From an uncultured Clostridia bacterium (GTDB taxonomy: Bacteria > Bacillota > Clostridia > Peptostreptococcales > Anaerovoracaceae): a DNA stretch of 20,162 nucleotides. A model generated the notes under the pieces. It ran no database searches. It saw only the letters and a list, made by a program, of their open reading frames with translations, and was not told where the DNA came from. Both the position numbers and the translations under genes were made by a program. Positions 1-7,668 of this stretch are shown here, piece by piece; the first letter of the stretch is position 1, and each line of letters starts with the position of its first letter. The stretch lies in contig CAKQOE010000041.1 in NCBI GenBank assembly GCA_934255545.1, positions 1 to 20,162 on the forward strand, read 5' to 3'.

Positions 1-40
1 CCCGGGGGGGGGGGGTCGGGGGGGGGGGTACGCCCCCGCA
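1..40. other. G-homopolymer left end, likely contig-edge artefact
   Basis: The first 28 bases are almost pure G, in two runs broken by TC, followed by a TACG and a C run that could fold back on the G run. Nothing else in the window looks like this. Long G runs at the end of an assembled contig are a known outcome of two-colour Illumina chemistry, where no signal is called as G; that this is the cause here is inference. The downstream decarboxylase frame happens to stay open through the G run, so the run would translate as poly-glycine and must not be trusted as protein. Confidence 0.6.
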
Positions 41-45
41 ATGCA

Positions 46-61
46 CGGCCGGTGACGGCCG
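46..61. other. GC hairpin with GTGA loop
   Basis: CGGCCG, a GTGA loop, then CGGCCG: a perfect 6-bp stem closed by a GNRA-type tetraloop. The same design recurs in intergenic gaps at 12871-12888 and 14226-14241. Its presence directly beside the G-run suggests that true coding sequence of the decarboxylase may begin only to the right of it in this assembly. Confidence 0.5.
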
Positions 62-321
62 CAGAATGGGCAGAAGCAGCCATAAAAAACGATCCATTCG
101 CAGAAATCATATCGCCGGCACGCCTCGCTATAGTAAACTTCGGATACAGGTCGGCTGGTCTGACAGAAGGGCAGACAGCTGTGCTGAACAGCGCTATCGC
201 TGAAAAAATAACATCAAGCGGTTACGCAGGTATATACACTACAGAATTAAACGGTATAAAAGTCCTTCGTATGCGTGCCCTGCACTCCGATGTTACGAAA
301 AAAGAAGTAGGAAAACTGTAA
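52..321 (+). CDS. PLP-dependent amino-acid decarboxylase, C-terminal fragment
   Basis: The last ~85 codons of a group II pyridoxal-phosphate decarboxylase (aromatic amino acid/tyrosine/glutamate decarboxylase superfamily). The visible part matches the small C-terminal domain: a helix ending KNDPFAEII, a strand PARLAIVNFGYRS, a helix with LNSAIAEKI, then GIYTTELNGIKVLRMRALHS, where family members have a 'LNGxxVLRxxxxN' strand before the final helix. The PLP lysine and the whole catalytic domain lie off the left edge, so the substrate cannot be named. The GTG at 52 is only the first in-frame start-like codon and is not a real start; the frame stays open to base 1 but passes through the suspect G run. 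A good terminator follows 60 bases after the stop. It is a 5'-partial gene rather than a demonstrated pseudogene. Confidence 0.7.
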   Translation: MTAAEWAEAAIKNDPFAEIISPARLAIVNFGYRSAGLTEGQTAVLNSAIAEKITSSGYAGIYTTELNGIKVLRMRALHSDVTKKEVGKL

Positions 322-380
322 ACCTGTAAAAATGATGTCAGACTGCTGCCGTCAGCTGACAGAAAAGATGTAAAATATAG

Positions 381-416
381 AAAAAGACCTTTAGGGAAAA
401 TCCAAAGGTCTTTTTC
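381..416 (+). terminator. Rho-independent terminator after decarboxylase
   Basis: AAAAAGACCTTT pairs with AAAGGTCTTTTT around a GAAAA-containing loop, with the T run at 411-415. It lies 60 bases downstream of the decarboxylase stop. The A/T symmetry would let it act from the other strand as well. Confidence 0.85.
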
Positions 417-534
417 TGCTTAGCTGATTTTTAAGAAAAGGTAACCAAACTAGATAAATTGGCTATTTGAAATGAGTGTTTCACTATTTTGCATTTAAAT
501 ATAGTTGTAAATATATTATTATGGGGCTTTTATA

Positions 535-575
535 TCAAAGAGGAAAAGCGCGTATATAAGCGGATTCCTCTTTGA
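535..575. repeat. Perfect 11-bp inverted repeat in an otherwise empty AT-rich gap
   Basis: TCAAAGAGGAA (535-545) is exactly inverted as TTCCTCTTTGA (565-575) around a 19-base loop. There is no T run on either side, so it is not a standard terminator. The rest of 417-831 is very AT-rich and shows no gene or RNA that I can support. Confidence 0.5.
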
Positions 576-831
576 ATATTAAAGCTGTATATCACAATTA
601 CTATTAGAACAACTGTTATTATAATACTTTAATTAATGAAAACCCGCTATAACAATCTTCCTGTTTCATATAACATAATTCTTTAAATTAAATAAAAATC
701 ATGATTAAAATAGCAACAAAATATGATAAAAATATAAAAATATAGTAAAATATATATTTAAAGTATAACAATATTTGAAAATGTGAGCAGTTATATGAGC
801 AAGATAAGTTGAATATGGGTATCCTTTTATT

Positions 832-1713
832 TTAAATGGCGTGCTTTGACCGATATTCTTTAGGAGTACAATTATAGTGTTTATGAAATGTTTCAACAAA
901 ATAACTTGAGTTGGAAAATCCTGTTTCATACGCTATCTGTGTGATAGACAGATCAGTTTTTCTAAGCAGTTCACGGCTTTTGTTTAATCTATAATTTATG
1001 ACATACATCATAGGTGTAGTGTTTATATATTTTTTGAAAAGTGTGATACAGCTGCTTTTCCCGATACTTGCAGCGGATGCTATGTCAGCGAGTGTTATTT
1101 TTTCAGTATAATTGTTTTGTATAAATGAAATCATCTGTTTTAATATGGAAATATGATAGCTATCAGCTTGATTTTTGTGTTTATTGAAATCCATATGCGT
1201 ATAAAGTTCAAACCAGCAATCATAAAAAAGACTTTGTATTTTAAGTTTTGCACCATTTATAGATTCATAAGAATGTATCTTTTTTATGTTTTCAATAATG
1301 TTGTTTTGCCATGTAATATCAGGGCTGAGATGAAGGTATGGAACTGAATTGCTTGATATTACAGGTGAAATATAATCGTTTTGTATTTCAGATGAAATAC
1401 ACAGTAATGAGGGGTGTATTACAGCATATACGAACTCACAGTCTCCACCATGGTCAGAAAAAATATAATGAAGCTGCTTAGAATTTATAAATATTCCTTC
1501 TCCCTCATATAAGTGAACCAGTTCTCCATTAATATTAAATATCATAGATTCTTTTAAAGAAATTATGAATTCAACATCATCATGCCAGTGATATGGAACT
1601 GTATTATTTGAATAGTATGATAAAGCTTCTGTACCGAAGAAAATCTTATAGTCAGGGTAGTTATAAGGTATGATTTCGGAGTAATCTTCGTTAATAGTTG
1701 TGTCAATTTTCAT
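832..1713 (-). CDS. AraC/XylS-family transcriptional regulator
   Basis: A 293-aa cytoplasmic DNA-binding regulator. The N-terminal ~130 residues form a cupin sensor domain (PYHWHDDVEFII and YEGEGIFINSKQLHYIF are typical AraC cupin strands). The C-terminal ~100 residues carry two helix-turn-helix motifs: KITLADIASAASIGKSSCITLFKKY, then LSITQIAYETGFSNSSYFVETFHKHYNCTPKEYR, the canonical AraC signature. The start is placed at ATG 1713 because AGGTGA (complement of 1722-1727) stands 8 bases ahead; the GTG at 1725 lies inside that ribosome site. It is divergent from the ene-reductase cluster with a 456-base AT-rich gap between them, so it is probably the cluster's local activator. Ligand unknown. 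The gene is clearly AT-richer than those right of 9690. Confidence 0.93.
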   Translation of the reverse strand: MKIDTTINEDYSEIIPYNYPDYKIFFGTEALSYYSNNTVPYHWHDDVEFIISLKESMIFNINGELVHLYEGEGIFINSKQLHYIFSDHGGDCEFVYAVIHPSLLCISSEIQNDYISPVISSNSVPYLHLSPDITWQNNIIENIKKIHSYESINGAKLKIQSLFYDCWFELYTHMDFNKHKNQADSYHISILKQMISFIQNNYTEKITLADIASAASIGKSSCITLFKKYINTTPMMYVINYRLNKSRELLRKTDLSITQIAYETGFSNSSYFVETFHKHYNCTPKEYRSKHAI

Positions 1714-2169
1714 AATACATATCACCTGATCTTTAAAATATATTGTTATGCTTAAAATATATAGTTATATAAAACTAAGATGATTATACATATAAATTAA
1801 TTAACGGTCAACGCTAAATTATTTGTATAAGTTAGTTTTGTTTTGGAAATAGCATAAATAATATACAAAATAAAATTTGCATACAAAGTATAAGCTTGCA
1901 TATATTAATGTTAAATAAAAAATATTGTTATAAAAAATCAAAGAATATTGGTATGAATGGAACATAAATATTGTGATAATTAATATACAAATTATTCATA
2001 GAAAAGAAAAAGCACCATCGAAGTTTAGATGTAAAAAGTAAATTTAAACAACAGGTCGAGTGGTGCATATAAAATCATCAATTAATATAATGGTTTTAAA
2101 AAATATTAGATAAAACATAATATTAATAAACTATGAATTTGAAGTATTTAAATAAAGGAGGAAAAGTTA
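1714..2169. promoter_or_regulatory. Divergent control region between the AraC regulator and the cluster
   Basis: A very AT-rich gap. An interrupted inverted repeat, GCACCATCGA (2012-2021) against TCGAGTGGTGC (2056-2066, one bulged base), contains an inner GTTTA/TAAAC pair. A TATAAT at 2086-2091 follows 20 bases after the right arm and has no good -35, as expected of an activator-dependent promoter. The ribosome site AAAGGAGG (2154-2161) is 8 bases before the ATG at 2170. Assignment of the repeat as the regulator's site is inference. Confidence 0.5.
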
Positions 2170-4098
2170 ATGTTAAATAACCTGTTCTCGCCTATAAGGA
2201 TCAATGGAAAAGCGTTAAAGAATCGCTGCGTTGTAACTCCTATGCTTATGAACTTTTGTGAAGAGGATGGAACATGTACTGAAAGATATGCTGCATATAT
2301 GGAAGAAAAAGCAAAGGGTGGTTTTGCAATGATCTGTACAGAAAATATAGCTGTAACAGAGGTTGCTAAAGGGTATCAGTGGATACCAGGTCTGTGGAAA
2401 GATGATCATATTCCAGGATTTAAAGACATGACAGACAGAATTCATAAATATGATACGGTTGTAATTGCTCAGTTAAACCATCCGGGGAGACAGTCTGCAG
2501 AACAGTTTGCACACAAGCAGTCATGGGCACCTTCAGCTATTCCTGATCCTTATCATAATCAGGAAATACCACATGAAATGACTATAGAAGAAATACATAA
2601 AACTGTCGCAGATTTTGGTGACGCAGCTTTAAGGGCTAAAAAAGCAGGTTTTGACGGAGTTGAACTTCATGGAGCTCATGGATACATGATACCGCAGTTC
2701 CTTTCAATGTATACAAATAAGCGTGTCGATGAGTATGGTGGCGATCTCTTTAATAGAATGAGATTCCTTATGGAAATCATCGAAGATGTAAGAAGTAAAT
2801 GTGGAAGAGATTTCATTGTAGGATATCGTTTTTCAGCAGATGAGAGAGTTACAGGTGGTTTGACTATAGAAGATACAAAGGCTATAGTTCCATACGTTGA
2901 AAAGGCTGGTGTAGATTACCTTAGTGTGTCTATTGCAGTAAATGCGACTGATGATCAGATGATTCCTTCTATGTATTACAGACATGGATATCAGGTAGAC
3001 TTTGCCAAAGAAATTAAAGATATGGTAAAAATACCTGTTATTACGGTAGGGCGTATTAATGATACTAGAATAGCGGATAGCATCCTTGCATCAGGAAAGG
3101 CTGACCTTATAGGTATGGCAAGACAGTCACTTGCTGATCCAGAAACGATGAATAAAGCTAAAGAAGGAAGATTTGAAGATATCCGCAAGTGTGTTGCCTG
3201 TCTTCATGGCTGTGTAGGTCATATAGATACAGGTCGTAGAGGTACATGTGAGTTGAATCCGCTTATCGGCCATGAAAGCGATCCTGAATATGCAACAGTA
3301 AAGACAGATTCACCTAAAAATGTAATGGTAATAGGTGCTGGTCCAGGAGGTATGGAAGCAGCTATAGCAGCTGCAAAATGTGGACATAATGTAAAAATAT
3401 ACGATAGAGAAAAGTGGGCAGGAGGACAGTATAGAATAGCATCTATCCCACCGGGAAAAGGAGAGATTGCTGCATTCCTTTGTTGGCAGTTACATGAATT
3501 GAATAAACTTGGAGTAGAAGTAATACTCAATACAGATGTAACAAAAGAGATGGTTATGGAGCAGAAGCCGGATGTCGTTATAGCTGCTACAGGTGTAACC
3601 CCTGTAGTTCCTAAAAAAATACCGGGAGTAATGAATGAAAATGTAGTTCTTGCTCAGGATGTACTTACAGGCAAGGTAAATACAGGCGACAACTGTGTAG
3701 TAGTAGGCGGCGGCCTCGTAGGCGCAGAAGTATCAAATCATCTCGCGTCATTATTCAAAAATGTTTCAGTAGTAGAAATGAGAGACGGTATCGCGCTTGA
3801 TGAAGGTCCTGCTCCTAGAAAAGACCTCCTTCAGGATATGAAAAATAATGGTGTTAAATTCTATACAGAAACATCAGTTCAGGAGATAAAGAAAGATTCA
3901 GTCGTAGTAGCAGGCAAAAATAATGAAGAAATACCTGCTGACACAGTAGTACTTGCAATAGGACGCGTACCTAACATCGAACTGGCAGAGAGCCTCAAGG
4001 CAGAAGGCTTCGATGTAAAGGTAATAGGCGATGCAAAAGAGCCTGCACTTGCAGGCGCAGCTATAAGAGCAGGTTACCTTACAGGTCGCCACTTATAG
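2170..4098 (+). CDS. NADH:flavin oxidoreductase with FMN, 4Fe-4S and FAD domains (BaiCD/FldZ/dienoyl-CoA reductase-like)
   Basis: A 642-aa ene-reductase of the Old Yellow Enzyme branch that transfers hydride from NAD(P)H through FAD, a 4Fe-4S cluster and FMN to an activated C=C bond. Residues 1-330 form the FMN TIM barrel, with NHPGRQ near residue 103, HGAHGYMIPQFLS at 167-179 and the YGGDLFNRMRF signature at 189-199. Cysteines 341, 344, 348 and 360 fit the cluster motif CxxCx3Cx11C. A dinucleotide fold starts at GAGPGG (389-394), and a second at GGGLVGAE (513-520). This is the architecture of 2,4-dienoyl-CoA reductase, cinnamate reductase FldZ, daidzein reductase and BaiCD/BaiH; the sequence alone does not choose between them. 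The ribosome site AAAGGAGG is optimal. It is the first gene of the rightward cluster. Codon choice drifts from AT-rich at the 5' end to GGC/CTC-rich after about 3690. Confidence 0.93.
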   Translation: MLNNLFSPIRINGKALKNRCVVTPMLMNFCEEDGTCTERYAAYMEEKAKGGFAMICTENIAVTEVAKGYQWIPGLWKDDHIPGFKDMTDRIHKYDTVVIAQLNHPGRQSAEQFAHKQSWAPSAIPDPYHNQEIPHEMTIEEIHKTVADFGDAALRAKKAGFDGVELHGAHGYMIPQFLSMYTNKRVDEYGGDLFNRMRFLMEIIEDVRSKCGRDFIVGYRFSADERVTGGLTIEDTKAIVPYVEKAGVDYLSVSIAVNATDDQMIPSMYYRHGYQVDFAKEIKDMVKIPVITVGRINDTRIADSILASGKADLIGMARQSLADPETMNKAKEGRFEDIRKCVACLHGCVGHIDTGRRGTCELNPLIGHESDPEYATVKTDSPKNVMVIGAGPGGMEAAIAAAKCGHNVKIYDREKWAGGQYRIASIPPGKGEIAAFLCWQLHELNKLGVEVILNTDVTKEMVMEQKPDVVIAATGVTPVVPKKIPGVMNENVVLAQDVLTGKVNTGDNCVVVGGGLVGAEVSNHLASLFKNVSVVEMRDGIALDEGPAPRKDLLQDMKNNGVKFYTETSVQEIKKDSVVVAGKNNEEIPADTVVLAIGRVPNIELAESLKAEGFDVKVIGDAKEPALAGAAIRAGYLTGRHL

Positions 4099-4165
4099 AA
4101 AATATTTTAAGTTTATTATTTTAGATGCATTTCTAAATTAATAATAAAAAAAGCAAAGAGCTCTT

Positions 4166-4192
4166 TAAACTTTCAACCAGCTGGAAAGTTTA
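4166..4192 (+). other. Intercistronic hairpin
   Basis: TAAACTTTC (4166-4174) and GAAAGTTTA (4184-4192) form a perfect 9-bp stem with a 9-base loop. No T run follows. It lies 68 bases after the ene-reductase stop and 42 bases before the SnoaL gene, so it may stabilise or process the polycistronic mRNA rather than end it. Confidence 0.6.
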
Positions 4193-4234
4193 GAACAACA
4201 ATTTTAGTCTTTGAAGTAGATAAGGAGAATCGAA

Positions 4235-4774
4235 ATGAAGAATGATTTCACAAATGAATGCGGTCTTGGCTTTGAAAATCTGAAGACAATTGAAGAAAAA
4301 ATCACAAGAATTGAAGACATTATTGCTATCCATGACTTAAAGGCAAGATACGGAAGAATGTGCAATGATGACCACAATTACAATCTCATAGATACTATTT
4401 TCTCACCAAATATCAAGTGGGAAGGCGACCCTGACGATCCATGGGGCGCAGCTGAAGGCAGAGATGCATTTATAGAATTATTCAAGGGCTTCCAGAAGCA
4501 GATGGACGGAAGATGCCTCGGCCACAATATTACTAACGGCTGCATCACTTTTATCGATGACACTCATGCAAAGGGTCACTGGCATCTCTTTGGTGCTTAC
4601 AGAAGCGGTGATGAATCAAAGGGTAAGGGCGCAGGCTTCCTTGAACAGGGTTACTACGACGATGACTATGTAAAGATCGACGGTAAGTGGTATATCGAAA
4701 CTCTCAGATTCAAGGACAATCTGGTTGCAGATCCTGTTGTAGGCTGGAAGGACGAGCTTATCCAGGAGTTCTAA
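4235..4774 (+). CDS. SnoaL/NTF2-fold protein, BaiE-like putative dehydratase
   Basis: A 179-aa single-domain protein of the SnoaL-like (NTF2 cone) fold. The helix IIAIHDLKARYGRMCND (29-45) followed by SPNIKWEG (57-64) matches the 'I..LK..Y.r..d......l.tlfspni' opening of BaiE-type proteins. LGHNITN (95-101), KGHWHLFGAY (113-122) and YVKIDGKWYIETLRF (145-159) are the expected later strands. BaiE is bile-acid 7-alpha-dehydratase, for which Tyr, Asp and His catalytic residues have been proposed. Here Y39 aligns by eye with the Tyr, D45 is near the Asp position and H97 is a candidate His, but this is not a computed alignment. The fold is also used by ketosteroid isomerases and cyclases, so dehydratase is inference. 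An AAGGAG ribosome site sits 7 bases before ATG. No signal peptide or membrane segment; cytoplasmic. Confidence 0.82.
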   Translation: MKNDFTNECGLGFENLKTIEEKITRIEDIIAIHDLKARYGRMCNDDHNYNLIDTIFSPNIKWEGDPDDPWGAAEGRDAFIELFKGFQKQMDGRCLGHNITNGCITFIDDTHAKGHWHLFGAYRSGDESKGKGAGFLEQGYYDDDYVKIDGKWYIETLRFKDNLVADPVVGWKDELIQEF

Positions 4775-4796
4775 TATAAATTATTTGTGAAACATG

Positions 4797-4834
4797 CTGC
4801 AGAACACGGGGCGGGTGTACCGCTCCGTCTGCAG
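4797..4834 (+). other. Strong GC intercistronic hairpin
   Basis: CTGCAGA (4797-4803) pairs with TCTGCAG (4828-4834), and inside it CGGGGCGG pairs with CCGCTCCG with one G-T pair, leaving a GTGTA loop. No T run follows. It lies between the SnoaL gene and the first transporter gene, suggesting mRNA segmentation or partial attenuation. Confidence 0.65.
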
Positions 4835-4887
4835 ACATTACATATTGAATTACATCACTTGTTAACAATAATGGAATGGAGTCATTT

Positions 4888-6114
4888 ATGAAGAAATATG
4901 GTATGGCGAATCTGACAGCTGTATTTATCGTATCTTTTGTAGCATGGGTGTATTGCGTTGCAATAGCCGTGCTGGGACTTATATATCAGGCATATCCCGG
5001 ACAGGATAAGGTATCTGTCCTTATAGGTACTCTTCCTACAGTTGTAACACTGGTTACGGCGCTTGCCGGACCGGTAATAATGAAAGCTCTCACAAGAAAA
5101 TGGTCAGTTGTAATAAGTATTGCGATCTCAATAGTTTGCGGACTCGCTATATTACTTGTAAAAATGCCTTTAATAGGCGTAATAGTATGTTCTGCGGCAC
5201 TTGGTATACCTGCAGGTCTTATACCGGCAGCCAATTCGTCGATAGTTACTATAATCGCGCCTCCTGCATTGAAGGATAAGGTAATTGGATGGCATAACGC
5301 TATCATGATGCTCGGAATGTCAGCATTTACTCTTTTAGCCGGAATATTTGCGAAGACCGGCGATTTCCGTGACGGATATAAATCAATATTCGTTTTAATT
5401 CCCGTTATTATAATTGCAATTTTATTATACCCTAACGTAGACAAAGACAAGAGTGTTGTAGAAAACGAAGCTGCACAGAGTGCAGAAGGTTCTGTAATAA
5501 ATACGAAAAAAGAAAAAATGCCTGGATATGTACTTGTATTTATAATGTTATATCTTGTAGGCGCAATTTTCTGGAATGCATGGTTCGTAAACTATTCAGA
5601 TTATATAATAAACGAAGCAGCAATAGGCGATGCAAGTGTTGCAGGCCTCGTAGGTTCGATAAGCTCATTTGCAGGATGCATAGCAGGCTTCTTTGTAGCA
5701 TTATGGATAAAGGCAACAAAGCAGTGGAGCATGCCTCTCGCATTCATCCTTACAGGTGTAACGATGCTTCTCCCGTCTCTGACTCAGAGTACGATCGGCT
5801 GCTATGCAGGCGGATTCCTCTGTCAGTTATTCAATCTCTTCCTCGTTTCAGGCCTTACTACATATACAGGTCTTGCTACTGACGGCAAATCATATGCGAC
5901 AACAGCTCTTTGCCTTATAACTGTTGCCGAGGGCGCAGGTGTATTCCTGTGCGGATATATACTTCCGGCTATGGCAGGCATCTTCGGAGGCGGCGCAGGA
6001 ATGAACCTTATAGTAGCATCTGTAGTAATGATAATAATAGGTGTTGCTACATTCTTCTTCATCAAACCTGTTCACCAGAAGGTTTATGGAACAGAGAATA
6101 AAGCTGAAAATTAA
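4888..6114 (+). CDS. Major facilitator superfamily transporter
   Basis: A 408-aa, roughly 12-helix inner-membrane transporter. Helices run from AVFIVSFVAWVYCVAIAVLGL onward; a charged central loop (PNVDKDKSVVENEAAQSAEG and following) separates two six-helix halves, as in MFS permeases. The C-terminus is short and basic (FIKPVHQKVYG). The start is set at ATG 4888 because GGAG at 4878-4881 sits 6 bases ahead; the upstream ATG at 4876 overlaps that site and has none of its own. In known bai operons the MFS permease BaiG takes up unconjugated bile acids, so by position this could import the cluster substrate or export its product. I see no residue pattern that identifies the solute. Confidence 0.88.
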   Translation: MKKYGMANLTAVFIVSFVAWVYCVAIAVLGLIYQAYPGQDKVSVLIGTLPTVVTLVTALAGPVIMKALTRKWSVVISIAISIVCGLAILLVKMPLIGVIVCSAALGIPAGLIPAANSSIVTIIAPPALKDKVIGWHNAIMMLGMSAFTLLAGIFAKTGDFRDGYKSIFVLIPVIIIAILLYPNVDKDKSVVENEAAQSAEGSVINTKKEKMPGYVLVFIMLYLVGAIFWNAWFVNYSDYIINEAAIGDASVAGLVGSISSFAGCIAGFFVALWIKATKQWSMPLAFILTGVTMLLPSLTQSTIGCYAGGFLCQLFNLFLVSGLTTYTGLATDGKSYATTALCLITVAEGAGVFLCGYILPAMAGIFGGGAGMNLIVASVVMIIIGVATFFFIKPVHQKVYGTENKAEN

Positions 6115-6133
6115 GACCGCCTGAAAAGGTGAG

Positions 6134-6189
6134 TATTTTACATAAAGGCAGCCAGGTATGTGTCGGTTATGCTGCAATGATGTAAAATA
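6134..6189 (+). other. Long intercistronic inverted repeat
   Basis: TATTTTACAT (6134-6143) is exactly inverted as ATGTAAAATA (6180-6189), and an inner pair GCAGC (6148-6152)/GCTGC (6171-6175) continues the stem. No T run follows. It occupies most of the gap between the two transporter genes and could be an mRNA processing element or a protein-binding site. Confidence 0.6.
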
Positions 6190-6232
6190 AATATACATTT
6201 ACCTCTGACATTTGATTTTTATGGAGGATGAA

Positions 6233-7645
6233 ATGAAAATTGGAAGCAGACCGGATATACATGGAAAACTGCCATTAAAAGACAAGTTGGTGTATTCAAG
6301 CTGTATCGGTTTAGGCGTCAATATGGCGCCTATCGTATTCAGCTATTACCTTACATATTTTTACACTGATGTGTTTGGCATAGCTGCAAGTGTAGCAAGC
6401 TTTGTAATGCTTGGTTCAAGAGTATTCGATACGGTAACAGATTTTGTTATGGGCGTTACGATAGATAAAGTAACGCTCAGAAGCGGTAAGTACAGAGGCT
6501 GGCTCAAAATAGCGTGCGTACCGATGTTTATAGGACTGACGCTGATATTTGCACCGTTTGCGCATATGAGCAACGGGTTTAAGATATTCTGGGCGATATT
6601 GACATACGGAACATACGGAGCTATCTGGAATACTATGGCATATGGTCCTGCGAATGCTGAGCTTGTCAATATGACAGTTAATGTAGAAGAACGTGCTAAA
6701 ATAATAGGCTTCAGAGAAGTATTTTATAATATCGGAGTTATAATCGTTTCTGCTTTATTTATACCTATGGTAAATATTTTCGGCGGCGGAAATGAGAGCA
6801 GAGGATTTTTCTTCGCTTCTGTGGCAGTAGGACTACTTGCGCTGGCATCGCAGCTTGCTAACTTGGCGATACAGCGTAAGTATGAGCTTAACGAGGACGG
6901 CTCGCCGATAGAGATCGGAGCTGATAAAAAGACTGATGAACATGAATATTCCCTGCGAGAAGAATTAAAATATCTTGCAATGAATAAACCTGCAATAATC
7001 GTACTTGTAGGCATATTTGCGATGAATATCCTGATGACTATAAAGGGCAGTCTCATGATATATACATTTAAATATTATTTCATGGACGGCAGCTTTTATT
7101 CTGTTGCGATGGGCTTTTTTACAGTAGCAGCTATTGCAGGAGCATTACTAATACAGAAACTTATAAAATGGTTTAAAGGCAGCAACAATGCTTTTAAAGC
7201 TGTGCTGACCTTAAACATAATAGCCAATCTCATATACTTTATTTTATGCAAGTTCATGGGCACGCAAAATGCAGGAACATCCATGCATTTTGGAGCAATA
7301 TTTATAGTATTTGTAATATGCGGTCTTTTACAGGGCGCACATTACGGATTCCCTAATCTGCTCCTTCCGAGCACTATAGACCACGGTTATGAAAAGCACG
7401 GCAAGCTTCAGATAGGCCTGATAAACGGTGTTAATTCATTATGTATATCGATGGCAAGCGCTGTGGGAGGCTTTATAACAGCTCAGATATTATCATTTAT
7501 AGGATATGTGCCTAATGCATTTCAGAGTGAACATGTGTTGAACGGGATCCTGATAAGTGCTGTATTGATCCCTGTTGTATTAATGATATTCCAGTTGATA
7601 ATGCAGATGTTCTATAAATTAAAGGATGATTTGGGAAACAACTGA
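6233..7645 (+). CDS. GPH-family (MelB-like) cation symporter
   Basis: A 470-aa membrane transporter of the glycoside-pentoside-hexuronide:cation symporter family. Family marks are the N-terminal LKDKLVYSSCIGLGVN, YLTYFYTDVFGI, the first-half loop SRVFDTVTDFVMG (the 'Dxx(T/S)D' cation-site region) and GKYRGWLK, then a central hydrophilic stretch and SLREELKYLAMNKPAI, seen in many GPH proteins at the start of the second half. The C-terminus FYKLKDDLGNN is cytoplasmic. The start is ATG 6233, with GGAGG five bases ahead; the in-frame TTG 6212 and ATG 6221 lack a ribosome site. GPH transporters usually carry sugars or glucuronides, so the substrate may arrive as a glycoside or conjugate. No glycosidase gene is present in the cluster. 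Confidence 0.88.
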   Translation: MKIGSRPDIHGKLPLKDKLVYSSCIGLGVNMAPIVFSYYLTYFYTDVFGIAASVASFVMLGSRVFDTVTDFVMGVTIDKVTLRSGKYRGWLKIACVPMFIGLTLIFAPFAHMSNGFKIFWAILTYGTYGAIWNTMAYGPANAELVNMTVNVEERAKIIGFREVFYNIGVIIVSALFIPMVNIFGGGNESRGFFFASVAVGLLALASQLANLAIQRKYELNEDGSPIEIGADKKTDEHEYSLREELKYLAMNKPAIIVLVGIFAMNILMTIKGSLMIYTFKYYFMDGSFYSVAMGFFTVAAIAGALLIQKLIKWFKGSNNAFKAVLTLNIIANLIYFILCKFMGTQNAGTSMHFGAIFIVFVICGLLQGAHYGFPNLLLPSTIDHGYEKHGKLQIGLINGVNSLCISMASAVGGFITAQILSFIGYVPNAFQSEHVLNGILISAVLIPVVLMIFQLIMQMFYKLKDDLGNN

Positions 7646-7668
7646 TTTTGTATTTATGAAGGTGAAAT

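Noticed and set aside
1711..1725. GTG 1725 as AraC start
   Set aside because: It overlaps the AGGTGA ribosome site that serves the ATG at 1713.
3219..3530. Minus-strand frame inside the ene-reductase gene
   Set aside because: Shadow of a well-supported gene; no ribosome site or recognisable domain.
4876..4890. ATG 4876 as MFS start
   Set aside because: The only ribosome site (GGAG 4878-4881) is downstream of it and correctly spaced for ATG 4888.
6212..6235. TTG 6212 or ATG 6221 as GPH start
   Set aside because: GGAGG at 6223-6227 lies inside that stretch and is spaced for ATG 6233.
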